In this document: positions 10,972 to 21,733 of the stretch, piece by piece | Layout of the letters: each line of letters begins with the position of its first letter | How positions within the stretch are numbered: the first letter of the stretch is position 1 | DNA from: Aurelia coerulea | Taxonomy: Eukaryota > Cnidaria > Scyphozoa > Semaeostomeae > Ulmaridae | Direction: 5' to 3' | DNA: 64,000 nucleotides | NCBI GenBank assembly: GCA_039566865.1 | Contig: CM076951.1 | Coordinates: forward strand, 18,423,484 to 18,487,483 | The notes under the pieces: model-generated | Seen by the model: the letters and a program-made list of their open reading frames with translations, nothing else | The model's database searches: none | What the model was told of the DNA's origin: nothing | Position numbers and translations under genes: made by a program

Positions 10972-11225
10972 CAATCGGGGACAAAACTCAATGGTACCAC
11001 GCCCAATATTTTGAAATTTTCCGACCTAGGAGCAAGATTTTGTTAAATTTATCCCCCCCCCCCTCCCCCCAATTCAATGTTGTGAATTTCTGAGCCTAGG
11101 GGTGATTCATGAGTCCTGACATGCAAATATTTTCCCATCAACATTGAACAGGGGGGAAGGGGGGCTCAATAACTGCAAACTTGATCTAAAATGTGGAAGA
11201 GTGCCTTGAGTTTTGTCCCCGATTG
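10972..11225. mobile_element. MITE, CAATCGGGGACAAAACTC ends (254 bp)
   Basis: Ends CAATCGGGGACAAAACTC and GAGTTTTGTCCCCGATTG, with central C-run and G-run blocks. TA follows the right end, but GA precedes the left end, so the left flank has mutated or the target differed. Same family as 5349-5604. Confidence 0.8.
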
Positions 11226-11401
11226 TAGTTGCACAGTTCTGTCTTGCCTACAGTTGTTGTGAATATTTCAGCAGAATATCTTTCACCGTTTTAAAAATAT
11301 CCTGGACACAATGTTTGGTTTCTATGGAAATATCAATTTTCGGAAAACGAGCGATAAAGTTTACATTTATACGTTCAATATTGAACAGATAGTTCTTGTA
11401 T

Positions 11402-11960
11402 TTAAAAAGCCCCTGACTGGTATTGGGGTCCCTCTGCTTCTTCTAAGGCATCAGAAAAGCCTTTCTTTCTATTCCTGATGACATTTCTCCTTTTCTTGGC
11501 TTTGTCACTGTTCTTCACAATAGCGTGATAGATTCTGGAATTATCTAGCTTTTTGCATGATTTCTTGCACAAACTTCCAGGATCAATATCCAATTCCTCC
11601 AATATTTTCAGTATTGCTGATTACCATCATTGAAATGGGCAATTGCAAGGTGGGTCTGCTTTGTGCATCGCTGCCAAATGAGTGCATTGAACGACTCATT
11701 CTGGTTCTGTGTTCCTCCTAGGGTCATGCCTGTAACAGACTTTCAGAACTGAGAGCTTTGAATACAGGCTCAATTGCATCGGCTACCACAGCTGGCAATG
11801 AGTGTTTATGGCTGTATCTATTTGTGCCAGTGGCAGCATCTCTTTGGAAGCCACACCATGAATCCTTACCCTTTGGACAGAAATGGTGCTGCGGATTCTT
11901 ATCAGTGGATTTGCTATGGAACAATATTGCCATTGTTGCGTTTTTCATGGAATCTACACT
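11402..11960 (-). pseudogene. Mutator-type transposase (PF20700-like), C-terminal fragment
   Basis: Reading down the minus strand: 11724-11948 encodes HHFCPKGKDSWCGF, then YSHKHSLPAVVADAIEPVF and LSSESLL. This is the CP-G-SWC...LP...I-P-F...L...LL pattern of the metazoan Mutator-like transposase domain. In a different frame it continues TLGGTQNQNESFNALIW, also a family hallmark (Asn-Glu before the final helix). Then 11402-11602 encodes the basic C-terminus (SLCKKSCKKLDNSRIY). The switch at about 11724 and a stop at about 11610 show at least two frame disruptions. The domain's N-terminal half, with the first catalytic residues, was not found. The DUF6729-like fragment at 12104 may or may not have been part of the same gene. 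Confidence 0.55.
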
Positions 11961-12103
11961 ATGAGTGTTGTCTCCTATGAGATGTATTCTCCGATTTTTT
12001 TGTGCTTAATATCTTCGTCATAAAAGTACTTTTTCCTTCGAAAGTCATCCAAAAACAAACGTGTGATTTTATCGTTACTTGGAAAGGAAAACATTGTATT
12101 ATC

Positions 12104-12679
12104 TTAAAAATTGTCATATTTTGCCACAAGGGCATCATCGAGGACCGATGTTCCATGCCCTAAGAAAAATCGGTCCAATTTCCTTATATATCCTTTGTAG
12201 CTCAAACTCGCTAAACTATCACCAATTTGAAGGAAATTGATACCATGACCAACAAATTCGTTCACCAAGTCATTAAGGTCTAATGCGTATATTGTTTTGT
12301 GATAAAACCGCAAAAGAAAGAACGGATCAGCAAATACCTCTTTCATCAATCCTGGATTGGTAGAAAGATGACCATGTTTGCATTGGTGGTACCGTTGAAG
12401 AAGAACAGCATTTTCGTCCACATCAAAGATCAATCTAGGATTTTGTGGACTTTTCCTATCCAGAACATTCATCCAGAAACTTGCGATGAGGTCTTCCTGA
12501 TGCACCGGGCATTTTATTTGACGATTTCCCCGGCTTATTGGACACCAGATGAATACAATTGGGAGGAACTTTACTGGAGGCAATTCTGCATGTTGTTGGT
12601 GATATGCTGGTGGTTCAATAATGCTTGCGAATCGAGGACTAGCTGGAGCTGCTATGAATTCATTGATGGTTTCATTCAC
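12104..12679 (-). pseudogene. DUF6729-like fragment
   Basis: A 191-codon frame. The central part reads IWCPISRGNRQIKCPVHQ, then PRLIFDVDENAVLLQRYHQC and KHGHLSTNPG, then GINFLQIGDSLASLSYKGYI. The CP-H, PRxIxDxDxNxxLxxxxYxCxxGHxxS and GINFxxI order matches the uncharacterised DUF6729 domain as I know it from cnidarian and fish predicted proteins. The conserved Cys/His pairs suggest zinc binding (inference). The first Met may not be the true start. The frame ends at 12104 without an obvious donor. No function is established for the family. Confidence 0.45.
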
Positions 12680-13384
12680 GTATAATTCTGACCCTTATCC
12701 ATTACTACTGCAAAAACCGTACAAAACAATAGCGGCAAAATCGTATCTTAACGATAGGTTCCATGACAGCAATTTATCGAGCAATCGAACAAACGCGTCC
12801 GAATTACAGAAATAGCAGTTACGAAATGACTTGGCGTCACTTAGGTCTTTGATACTAATGAATTGTTCAAGTATTTGGCAACCGCGCCTTTTAGATCGTT
12901 GAAGAACGTCCCTATTTTGAAGGACTGGCTATTTAGTTTTCAGGGGAAATTTCGAAAATAGGACCTCACAATCACTTAAAGATGTATCGATTTCAAAATT
13001 GAGATAAAAACGCGGTTGCTTCATAAGTATGAGCATAGATCTTCATTTCCAGGGCCGCCGAGAGCGAGGGCGGGTTCCGGGGCAACTAGTGGATGGGGGC
13101 CCCTTGCTTGACACTGAAACCAAAAGCATAGACTCATTACATAAATCCCTCTACCATTCGCGTGTTGTTGTTGTTGTTATCTCTAGTTGTCGAGACAAGT
13201 CAGCAGGGGGAGCAAAACAACAAATTTCGGAATGAGTCTACTAAGAGCACACAATGGGAACATTTCGTGATTTCCAGAACATAAAAATCTTGAATTTTTT
13301 TGTCGGATTTTGAGATTAAAGTGCAACGCAATGTCCGATCCTGATTGATTTCTAGCTGCTGCAATAATGCACTGTAAGGGCCAG
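12680..13384. other. No gene; one possible lone transposon end
   Basis: At 13050 CAGGGCCGCCGAGAG resembles the start of a hAT-type inverted repeat, but no matching right end or 8-bp duplication was found. The short open frame 13029-13235 is not convincing. Confidence 0.35.
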
Positions 13385-13720
13385 GCCTGTCGGAACGAAA
13401 TTAGTACAGCTACATACCTAGGGGCTCTCTAATATGCTGAAAGATACCAAAAATATGCCATATTCAGTAAATGCGAGAAATTTACTAAACTCCGCTGACA
13501 GCTAAATACAGCTAAATACCTAGGGGTTCTCCAATGTACAGCAATATACCTAAATACCCCATATTCAGCAAAGGTGACGAAATTAACAAATACTCTGTAG
13601 ACAGCAAAATATAGCTAAATACCTAGGGGCTCTCCAATATACACTTGCAGTTAAATGCTGTAATGTCCCCGGCATGTGATTGGCTAAATAGAACAATGGA
13701 CTTCATAGCCTCCCATTCAC
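13385..13720. repeat. Tandem repeat of about 100 bp (CCTAGGGGCTCTCC)
   Basis: Three degenerate units begin CCTAGGGG(C/T)TCTC at about 13418, 13520 and 13621; the last is truncated and runs into ACTTGCAGTTAAATGCTGTAA. The same right-hand sequence appears inverted at 24820-24930, so this is a dispersed element with an internal tandem array. Confidence 0.6.
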
Positions 13721-14353
13721 GGCCTCCAGTGCATGCAACATCAAAACAAAACTTGCTGGGGAAGGGGGAAGAAGGTGGAAGAAGAGCATCGAATCGAAGA
13801 TAAGAGTAAGTTGTACACTTATTTCTGATCGCTTTTGATAAACATGTCATTGATTTTCATCGATTCTAGGTGTTCTTTAATTTGTCATTTAAATATTTAG
13901 TAAATGTTGTTAGTTCCTATTGAATGACCCTGAAAGCATTTGGCCCAATGGCCCCTGATAAATTTAGGCCATCAATCATGCACATACATAAAAAATGTCA
14001 TAATAAACACAGGCCTACATTACATAACTTGATACAAAAATGATTGTCTAAACCAACAAAAATATCCCCAGGCAAGATTGTTGATATAACGACATTGACA
14101 TCATGCTATCGGAATAATTAGCTTTAGCTAACAATGAATGAAGGGAGTGTATGGTAAATAGGCTTCTCTAATAGAAGAGAGCACACACCCAGATACACCC
14201 TTGTTGCTTTGGGTATCCTTATATAAACAGGCCCTAAGGAGTTGTGTGGATTTATAGTAGGGAAAGTGAACTAAACAATGTACATTTCACTTAAAACTAT
14301 GCTAGTGTGGATAGGGGCTAATGGCTTTCCTACAGTATTGATCAAAATTAGTT

Positions 14354-16935
14354 CTAATCTCTAATTTCATCTTTTTTCTTCATGCAGCAGCCACGGCATG
14401 TCCATGTGGTAGGCATCTCTTGCTCCTTTGATACACATGACCTGCAAAAATTAGCATTTGATACAGTAGTTTACTTGCAAAATATGGTAACGCCAAAAGC
14501 GACATCAAGATTTATTAAAAGAGTACTGTATAGATACTGCATAGATGCTGTATAGATACTGTTTAATCTGAGAATGAAAGAACCTACGAGAAGAAGATGA
14601 TACTAGACAACAGATGTAATGGCAAGGGTAAAAACGGAACTCACCAGTGGAACCAAATTAAACAAATCTCACATTCAATCATATCTTTGTACTGAGGATT
14701 TTTGCATTTTGGGCAGCTCCACATATCACAAACAGCAGTTACTACAACATAGAAAGTATTTATTTTAGGAGGGTCAGCATACTGGATGCAAATTTCCAAC
14801 AATTTAGGGAAAGCAAGAGAGAAAAGTGTCTTTTTCATGAAATGCTCTTAAGAATGGTAGAACAAATACCTGATACACAGATATGAGATCAGTATAAGTG
14901 CAAACTTCGAAATTGGATTTCTGTTCCATATTTTTCAGCCAAGCTAAGCTTGAAAGTCTTGGAAGCTGACATGCAAGATGCCCAGATGAGTATTGGTTTA
15001 TAGAGGATAGCTGCATTGTCCCTCCTTTGATTATGCTTAGAATTGTGTGGAAGATCTGTCAATTGTGGGAGCTGAATTTCAATGATCATATAAAGTATGA
15101 TTGGGAAGAGGAAGGCTAATGATAGATATTCTGAAACATTTTCAATATCTGGTGTTTGTCATTGAAAGTTGCAGTTGATTTTAATATTCAATTTGTCTCT
15201 CCCAAATCTTACAAAACGCTAACTTTTACAACCCTATTATACTGTAGTGAATCGTGAATCGATAGCTGTGAATGGATTGACACTTCAGTAGCACCCTAGA
15301 AATTTGTTTTGCTGCACAGGCATTCACAAGAATTCTTGTAGTCCTGACACACAGCACTGTCCAACAACTGCAAATTTGCTGAGCCAAAATTTTTCTCACC
15401 AAGAAAATTTGCAAGCATACACAGTCTGGTTGTATTTTTGTCATAGCACACTTTTATACATATTCAGTTAACTGTAGCCTGTGTGCAGACGCAACTGGAG
15501 TTGAGTCAGCACGCAGGCTAGTTAAACGTACCTAACTTCCAAGGGAATCATTACTAACAAAACTTACAGAGATCAGAAACTTTATTCCATGCATTTGTTG
15601 TGAATAGAGGGGCTAGCTTTGAGATATCCCTGTTCACTAATTCTCCAGGCAAGTCTTCTTCACTAATTGAAATGTCTGTTGTCTTTATCTTGTTCTCTCC
15701 AATTGCTTTGCAGTCTATTCCAAACATTTCCAAGATCTGTGCTGTTAATCAATGCAATAGAAGTTTCTTCAAATTAATGCCAGGAAGGAAATGGCAATGT
15801 ATTAAGAGCTGATTAAGAGTTAAGACCCTATATTGTCCGTCAATTTGTTGCACTTTCTGCTTAAAAGCTAATTTGCTGTTACTAAATGATGAGATTACAC
15901 AGTCTAACAGCCTATTGTATTTCCTAATCCAGGGTTGGGCAAGTACTGTAAAATAGTTGACCCCATGTTTGTCCAAAGAAATTGGAAAACATAACCGGTT
16001 ATTTTATCACACAGCATGACTTTCCTGCCCAAAACAACCATTTTTTGGGACAAAGTTGAAATTTGAATATCAGTCTTCTAATCCCATCAGTTTGTCACAA
16101 AAATCAAGTTTTCTAACCTCCTATCTCATCCCGTATCTCATCAGAATCATAAAGTTTACCTGTAAGCTGGTTCTACCTTTGTCTGCCAAATTTAAGCACA
16201 AAAGGCCAGTGTCTCAAATTTTTGCAAAAGCGGTTCTACCTTTGTCCGCCAAAATAACGGGAAAAAGACCAGAAATTCGAATTTTTCTACCTCTACCTTT
16301 ATTCCAACAAAAAGACCAGAATTTTATATTTTTAACCAAAGCGGTCTTACCGTTGTCTGGCAACCGGTTTTGGGACATTTGTACTTTCATGGCTACAATT
16401 ACCACTGGGTTTCGAAAACAGTATTTGGTCGAAACTACCGGTTTTTGGAACAAACATCGCCAGTGATACATCATGTTCATGTTAAAATTTTCCGTCAAAT
16501 TGAAGAAAAATAACGGCGGAAATTTGCCATAAAAAACAACCGGTTTTTGGGAATTTTTTTCAAGTTTCAAGTGCAAATTTTGTTAGTTAGCTACCGGTTT
16601 TTGGACAAAGGTAGGAGCATGTTCCCAGTGGGACATGCCCGCCCTTGCTGCACCAACAGAATGAAACCACTTCAAGGACAAAATTTGACTTTGACCAAAT
16701 AGATATACTTTTACCAATAATAGGCTTTCTCCTGCACAGTAAATGTTTCATGTTTGAAGAATTAAAGAAGCAAGTAAAATGCTGCAATATGAATTGGCAA
16801 TCGCCCCACAATTTTTCTTTTCACCCTTCAGATAAAAACAACATCTAAAGCTTGACTTACCATTAGCTTCCTGTGTCATTTTCTTCGACAAGACATGCTG
16901 CTGTTGGTCTTTCTTAATGTGATGCTTGAGAGAAT
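14354..16935 (-). CDS. Spliced gene with C-terminal PHD finger
   Basis: Exons read on the minus strand, all with GT/AG borders: 16935-16861 (DSLKHHIKKDQQQHVLSKK), 15736-15568 (LEMFGIDCKAIGENKIKTTD, strong GTAAGT donor), 15055-14870 (IFHTILSIIKGGTMQL...), 14781-14645 and 14441-14354 (stop TAG at 14354-14356). The last three join in phase. Exon 14645 ends with TG, the final exon supplies G, and the joined codon is Trp inside a C4HC3 PHD finger: WSCPKC, then MIECEIC, FHW/SCV and WTCRGC. PHD fingers usually read histone H3 tails. The two upstream exons are less certain, and I could not match the exon before 15055, so at least one exon is missing. The 5' end was not located. This may be a host gene or a transposon-carried protein; I recognise nothing outside the PHD finger. 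Confidence 0.6.
15476..15524. repeat. Small palindromic MITE-like hairpin
   Basis: TAGCCTGTGTGCAGACG and its imperfect complement around a short loop, in an intron of the PHD-finger gene. Confidence 0.4.
16000..16635. repeat. Degenerate repeat with CTACCTTTGTCCGCCAAA units
   Basis: CTACCTTTGTC(C/T)GCCAAA recurs about every 75 bp from 16170 to 16330. The region ends with several ACCGGTTTTTGG copies and CGGTTTTTGGACAAAGGTAG, which is inverted relative to the first words. A decayed foldback is likely; no target duplication was seen. Confidence 0.4.
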
Positions 16936-16936
16936 C

Positions 16937-17528
16937 TAGAAAATGAAATTTTATTGCAAGGAATGAGTAAGGCAACCTCACTTCAAGTGAAAAATAAATG
17001 AAAAATATGTCGACTTTGAGTTTAGAGCCTTTTAGCTTAAATCATATTAATATTTGAAATAGTAAGACAACCATCGCCCTTTTTCATACCTTTTGGTATG
17101 GTAAATGAGAAATAACAGATTTATTCAATTCTAAGATGTCACTTCAAGCAAGGATTTTGGTTTGTTCATATGCAGATTACTAACCAATCGATCTCTTGCA
17201 TTTAAGATTGGACAGGACAATTTCTATGGATTTATTCACACATCACTTTCCGTCCGCTAAATTAATCCAATGGTCAACCAACAACCTGGCACAAATTTGC
17301 CACCTGGCACAATGAACATGTCGAAAGTTTAATAGCACAACAAAAGTTGAAAGGATGTCGATCTCAGTTGTTTGGAATGTTCTCAGTCTTTACGTGTTCG
17401 TTTAGAGTAGAAGGCAACATGTCCGACTCAAAGACATTTGACAATAGAAGACTGCGCTAAAGATGGCGTTAGAGAATTTGTTTACCATGATCATTGGCAT
17501 TTTAGGATAAATCGTCCAATCATATCAA
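16937..17528. other. No gene recognised
   Basis: AT-rich spacer between the PHD-finger gene and the 3' end of the MULE gene. An 8-bp GGTATGGT-type motif near 17090 is not part of any clear repeat. Confidence 0.4.
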
Positions 17529-20500
17529 TCAAAATTCATTCTGTCGTAAAGAATCATGGTTAAAAATTCCTCGACACCATCTATAGAACACTCGTATATT
17601 ATACGCAATTTTCTCACCTTGTTGATGAATTTTCCACAAAATGTTTTGCGATTCCAAAAGTGTTGGCTTGGCCAGCCTTGTCCTGGTTGGTTTTCTCTTT
17701 GCTTTTGTGGACTGAAACCGCCTTTGTCGAACTACGTTCTTGTTTGGTGCAATATGGTTTCGTTCCTTAAGGGATTCCAGTTTATTCTCTTTCAGGGAAA
17801 TGAACGTATTCCTTGCTGCTGAAATTCGTTGCTCAAGACATTTGAGTGGCTCCTCATCTGTTGGTATTGTGTTCCGTACTTCAGTGATAAGTTGCGTTAA
17901 TGCATTAATGACTCTTTCTTTCGTATTTTCAATATCACTGACCTTGCCTGAACGAACATGGGTGAATGTCTTTTCAATCTCAGAAGATCGATAATCTTCA
18001 CTACTTTCTCCATGTGAAACATGATCTTGATTATCTTGCACCGGCGCTCTAACTCGTTGCACAAGATGTACATGTTTGCAGCTTATGTTATTCATGAGGA
18101 AGTCGATGCATGTGCATGATAAGAAATGTGAGCAAGCACTGCAGTCGAAGCATTTGAGTTGGCAGTTATCATTGCTGCAGCTGTCTTCGTGGCAAGTTAC
18201 GACATAGGTATTGTCACCATTTTCTGATTGAATGATCCATTTACTGACATCGTCATTCATAGAGTCCTGTACCACAGTCTTCGTATCAAGTTGGAGGCTG
18301 TTGACGTGTCTTTTACGAACCAGACTCATGCGGAAACCAGGTTTCCCCTTTGTCAGTCGTATTAGTCGCTGAAATACTCTGTCGTGATTGACTTTAATTA
18401 AATTGAACAAGCATGCATCCACCCTTCTATTTTGCTTCCCTTTCATATAGTTGTACTTGAGTACACGGTGAAATGCCTCCACAAACATATTTGTATTTAT
18501 CCCGCAACCAACGCGATAGCAGTACCCCCAGTGCCTTTTGTTTGGTACCCAGTACTTAACAAAGTAATCTGCAAATGCTTTGGTTTCCCTTGTCTTACTC
18601 AAGTGCTCCACAAGACCATCGAGACTATCTTCAAAAACGTTAACTTCTGTTTGCTGTAAAATAACTCGTAGCATTTTGTAAACTTCAGCTTCAACTTCCA
18701 TGCTTCCAGACACCGTTTTCTTGATTTCTTCTCTCCAGGCTTTATCGACGTGCCAAGTGCAAAATAGCTTCTTCGGAGAGCTGTTGCTGGCTTCGGAAAA
18801 TGCATCATAGTACTGCGGTGCCAAGTCACTCATGAACCACTTTGGTGATAAATTGCCAGTGTTCTTTATAAGAGCATCAAAGAATACCTTGACAAACGAG
18901 AATGTTTCATGGTTTGCCATGCACCACCCAACAGGTTGTCCTGTACCAAACTCGTCAACAACCATCACAGTGGTGAGAAGAAAGTCATACATGTTCGTTC
19001 CATGTGTGGTGTCCACACAGATGCCATCGTTGCCAAATTTCTGCAAGAGTTGTTGTTGAAATTCTGTCTGCAGTATGATTATGAAATCATTATCATCGAA
19101 ACCTTTGCAATGCTCACCTTGCAGTTTGTAGAAGAGCACGGGATTGTCAGGCTGGTTCTTCCATTCGTGTATCCAGGCTGCAACGCTGTCTTGGTCATTG
19201 TCGTGACGCTTGAAATCGAAGAGGTTGAATGACCTTGCTATGTTGTCGATGTCCTTCTTCTCAACAAGGTGAATTTTTTGGAAAATTGTCCCAACATCCT
19301 TCCTTACATCACTAAGTATCTTGTCCCGGCTAACTCCTTGCTCTACCTTGGCTGCGATTTCTCGACGTTGGCGCTTAGAAAACTTGATGTGCTGAAGTTG
19401 TGATCTGTGGCCATAATGAGAATGGCAAACATCAACTGTTACTTTCTTGTCCTCTGCTTCGGAAACTTTAATGGTGGATGTGCAGTTTCGTTCTATTTTA
19501 CACGTTCCTGTGAACGTAAAGACAAACTTCAACTACTTTCCATAAACCTCTTTTTTGTTTGCATGAAAATGAGAATGAAGTAGAACCTTGTTAGGTCTCT
19601 TTTTGTTGGTGTACCTTGGTTTATAAGACAACGAACTGAGCATGGATGCTGCATTGAGTAAACAGATTGTACCTCATCCTTTAAAGACCTTTTCATGAAT
19701 AGTTTTTAATTCGATGCAAAAGGCTGCAAGTCCAAAAGGAGGTGTTAGCATAGGAACCATTATTGACTGATGAAAATATTCGTGCATTGTTATTGGTAAA
19801 TAAAAACTTTTTTTCTTAATGAATAAAGATAATTTTTTATCTTTATTTCATATTTTCATACTGAATTCTTTTCAGGAGGGCTGCCCTTCAGCAGAAGCTG
19901 GTTTTTAATGGGCCCTCCGATAACAACATTTATTACAATCTAAGGAAACAACGTAACTTATTAATTAAACCAAACTTGAAAACCCCATTTTCAATGTTTA
20001 AAACCTATGTAAAATAATTTTCAACATTTACAAACAAAAACAGAAAGAAAAAAGCTCCTGTGTCTTGCTTAGACTCGGCTGACAGGCCATTCAATAGTTT
20101 TTCACCTATATCGTATAGTATAACAGATTCAACTCTGGCCATTTGTTGGCCTTTGCATAGCTAACCTCCGTATTACGACGGCTATAAGATGAGCAGAGCG
20201 CATTTCGGGTGAAGAGCTCACACGGGTAAATACAGCATGAGCTCATTTGGGGACATGAAGAACACTGTTTTATGGTTACAAATTTGTCAATGGTCTTCCA
20301 TCGTAGCCCTTCAATAAAAGGTCTGCTTGCGGCCATGAAGCTGTTATTCCTTATTATCATAGTTGCAAAGTTTTAAAGTTATTGTTGAATTTCAGACCGA
20401 CCCCAAAAAGAACAACAGTATCGAAAATGGGGCTGAACATTCTTTCAGGAGAAAAGATTTGGCATGTTTTAGAAAGCCAACTGCCTTGGAGACCCTGCTA

Positions 20501-20931
20501 GAAACTGCCTCGATTTGTTCTTTCCAGTCCAAGGCTTTGTACACCAAGGTATTGTGTCTTGCTGACTGATTTATAATCTATGACTGATGACTGAAGCAGG
20601 CTGATTGCGATGAGTTGAAGTCCCAGTAATCGCTTATCATAACGAGACTTATACCAAAGCGAAGCCGCTCATACTGGGACTTTCTAGTCTTCATTTTGAC
20701 CTATGAGAATTTGAGATGCAAGAACATTACAAGATTTCTTAAAATCTATGAAAGCAAACATACCAGAGCTTTTAGTTCTTCGTTTGCCTGTTCTTTTTTT
20801 CCGGTACAAGCCACTTCGATTGCATTGATAGTAAACGAACTTGTCGCCTTGTTTGGATTCAAACTCCCCGGATTTTTTGACAAATGTGCACTTGCAGTTT
20901 TCCTCCAGCTGGTCTTTCCATTCTTCGAATT
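17529..20931 (-). CDS. MULE-type transposase with SWIM zinc finger (two exons)
   Basis: The main exon 19507-17529 is a 660-codon open frame; the preceding exon is 20931-20764. The junction is exact: exon 1 ends TCTG before GTATGT, exon 2 follows CTTTACGTTCACAG, and together they give Ser-Gly-Thr-Cys. Exon 1 carries CKC and FVYYQCNRSG and exon 2 carries CKIERNC and CHSHYGH, a FLYWCH/WRKY-GCM1-like DNA-binding zinc cluster. Numbering from an artificial start 8 codons upstream of exon 2, the MULE domain shows ICVDTTH (D174), KWFMSD (D236) and NMFVEAFH (E352), the complete DDE triad. The SWIM finger follows (SCTC...SCKHVH, C473, C475, C485, H487), with a basic tail. This is cut-and-paste DNA transposition machinery of the Mutator superfamily. 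There is no Met start; exon 1 begins in phase 1, so coding exons lie upstream, probably 21734-23350. The intron holds no nested coding sequence. It is the best-preserved transposase here. Confidence 0.85.
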
Positions 20932-21004
20932 CTGTTGAATTGAAATAAGGGGGAACATTCTTTAAACAAATCGAATGTCTTTTGGCACAATACGTATAGG
21001 CTCA

Positions 21005-21345
21005 ATTTTTTGAAAGTTAAGAAACAACCCCACCTGGATTTAAAAAGCTAAGAAACGTTTGTAATTTACCGTTTTAATTTTCCTATTGCAATCAGAAATG
21101 TTTTGACACTGTACAGTTATTGCATCTGTTTGGACATTATTTTGAGTCCGAATTATGTTATTGACTTGTTTTGAGATCTTACTAAGTAATTTGGGAGCCC
21201 GTTAGATTAACTTTACACTTTTGGCATTAAAAATATAAGAAACACGTAAGAAACTTTTGGTAGCAAAATGGCCCAAAAATTTAAGAAACTGCCTACCAGC
21301 CCCGGACCTAAGTTTCTTATAAAAAAAATTAGTGTATTTGTTTCA
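21005..21345. repeat. Dispersed repeat, copy 1 (intronic)
   Basis: About 340 bp from TTGAAAGTTAAGAAACAACC to CTTATAAAAAAAATTAGTGT. It is repeated with moderate divergence at 44360-44690 in the same orientation. It is rich in AAGAAAC words, sits in the intron between the C2H2 exon and the first MULE exon, and is non-coding. Confidence 0.7.
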
Positions 21346-21733
21346 TCTTTGAAAATAATCATTGTATATATTGGCAATCATTTCAGGAAGACGTATGCGT
21401 TTTTCATTTTAAGTTGTGAGATGAAGAAGCTAGTGCCCTGAAAAGGTTCTAGTAGTCCTTTGCTAGACCGAATGATCCTCCATCTTGAAAATGTTTCTTG
21501 AAAATAATTCTCATAGCAAAATGACTCTCCTTACTCTACATTATTTCAAACCAAAAGCTCTATCATTTATTAAGCATTTTAATTCGTCAGTCGTCTACAT
21601 GTTACCGCCTATTCCTTTATTGATGAAAAGGAACTATATTTTCTATTGAAATTTGCTTCTAATGCGCTTTCCAAATGGTAGGGGTAAACTTTCAAAGTTA
21701 GAAAAATTTTAATGCATTTAGTTAGCTACCAAC

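Noticed and set aside
12299..12685. 128-codon plus-strand frame
   Set aside because: Antisense of the DUF6729-like fragment, which has recognisable family motifs.
13029..13235. hAT-type element starting CAGGGCCGCCGAGAG
   Set aside because: No matching right terminus or target duplication found.
18432..19232. Several 75-107-codon plus-strand frames
   Set aside because: Antisense shadows of the MULE transposase exon.
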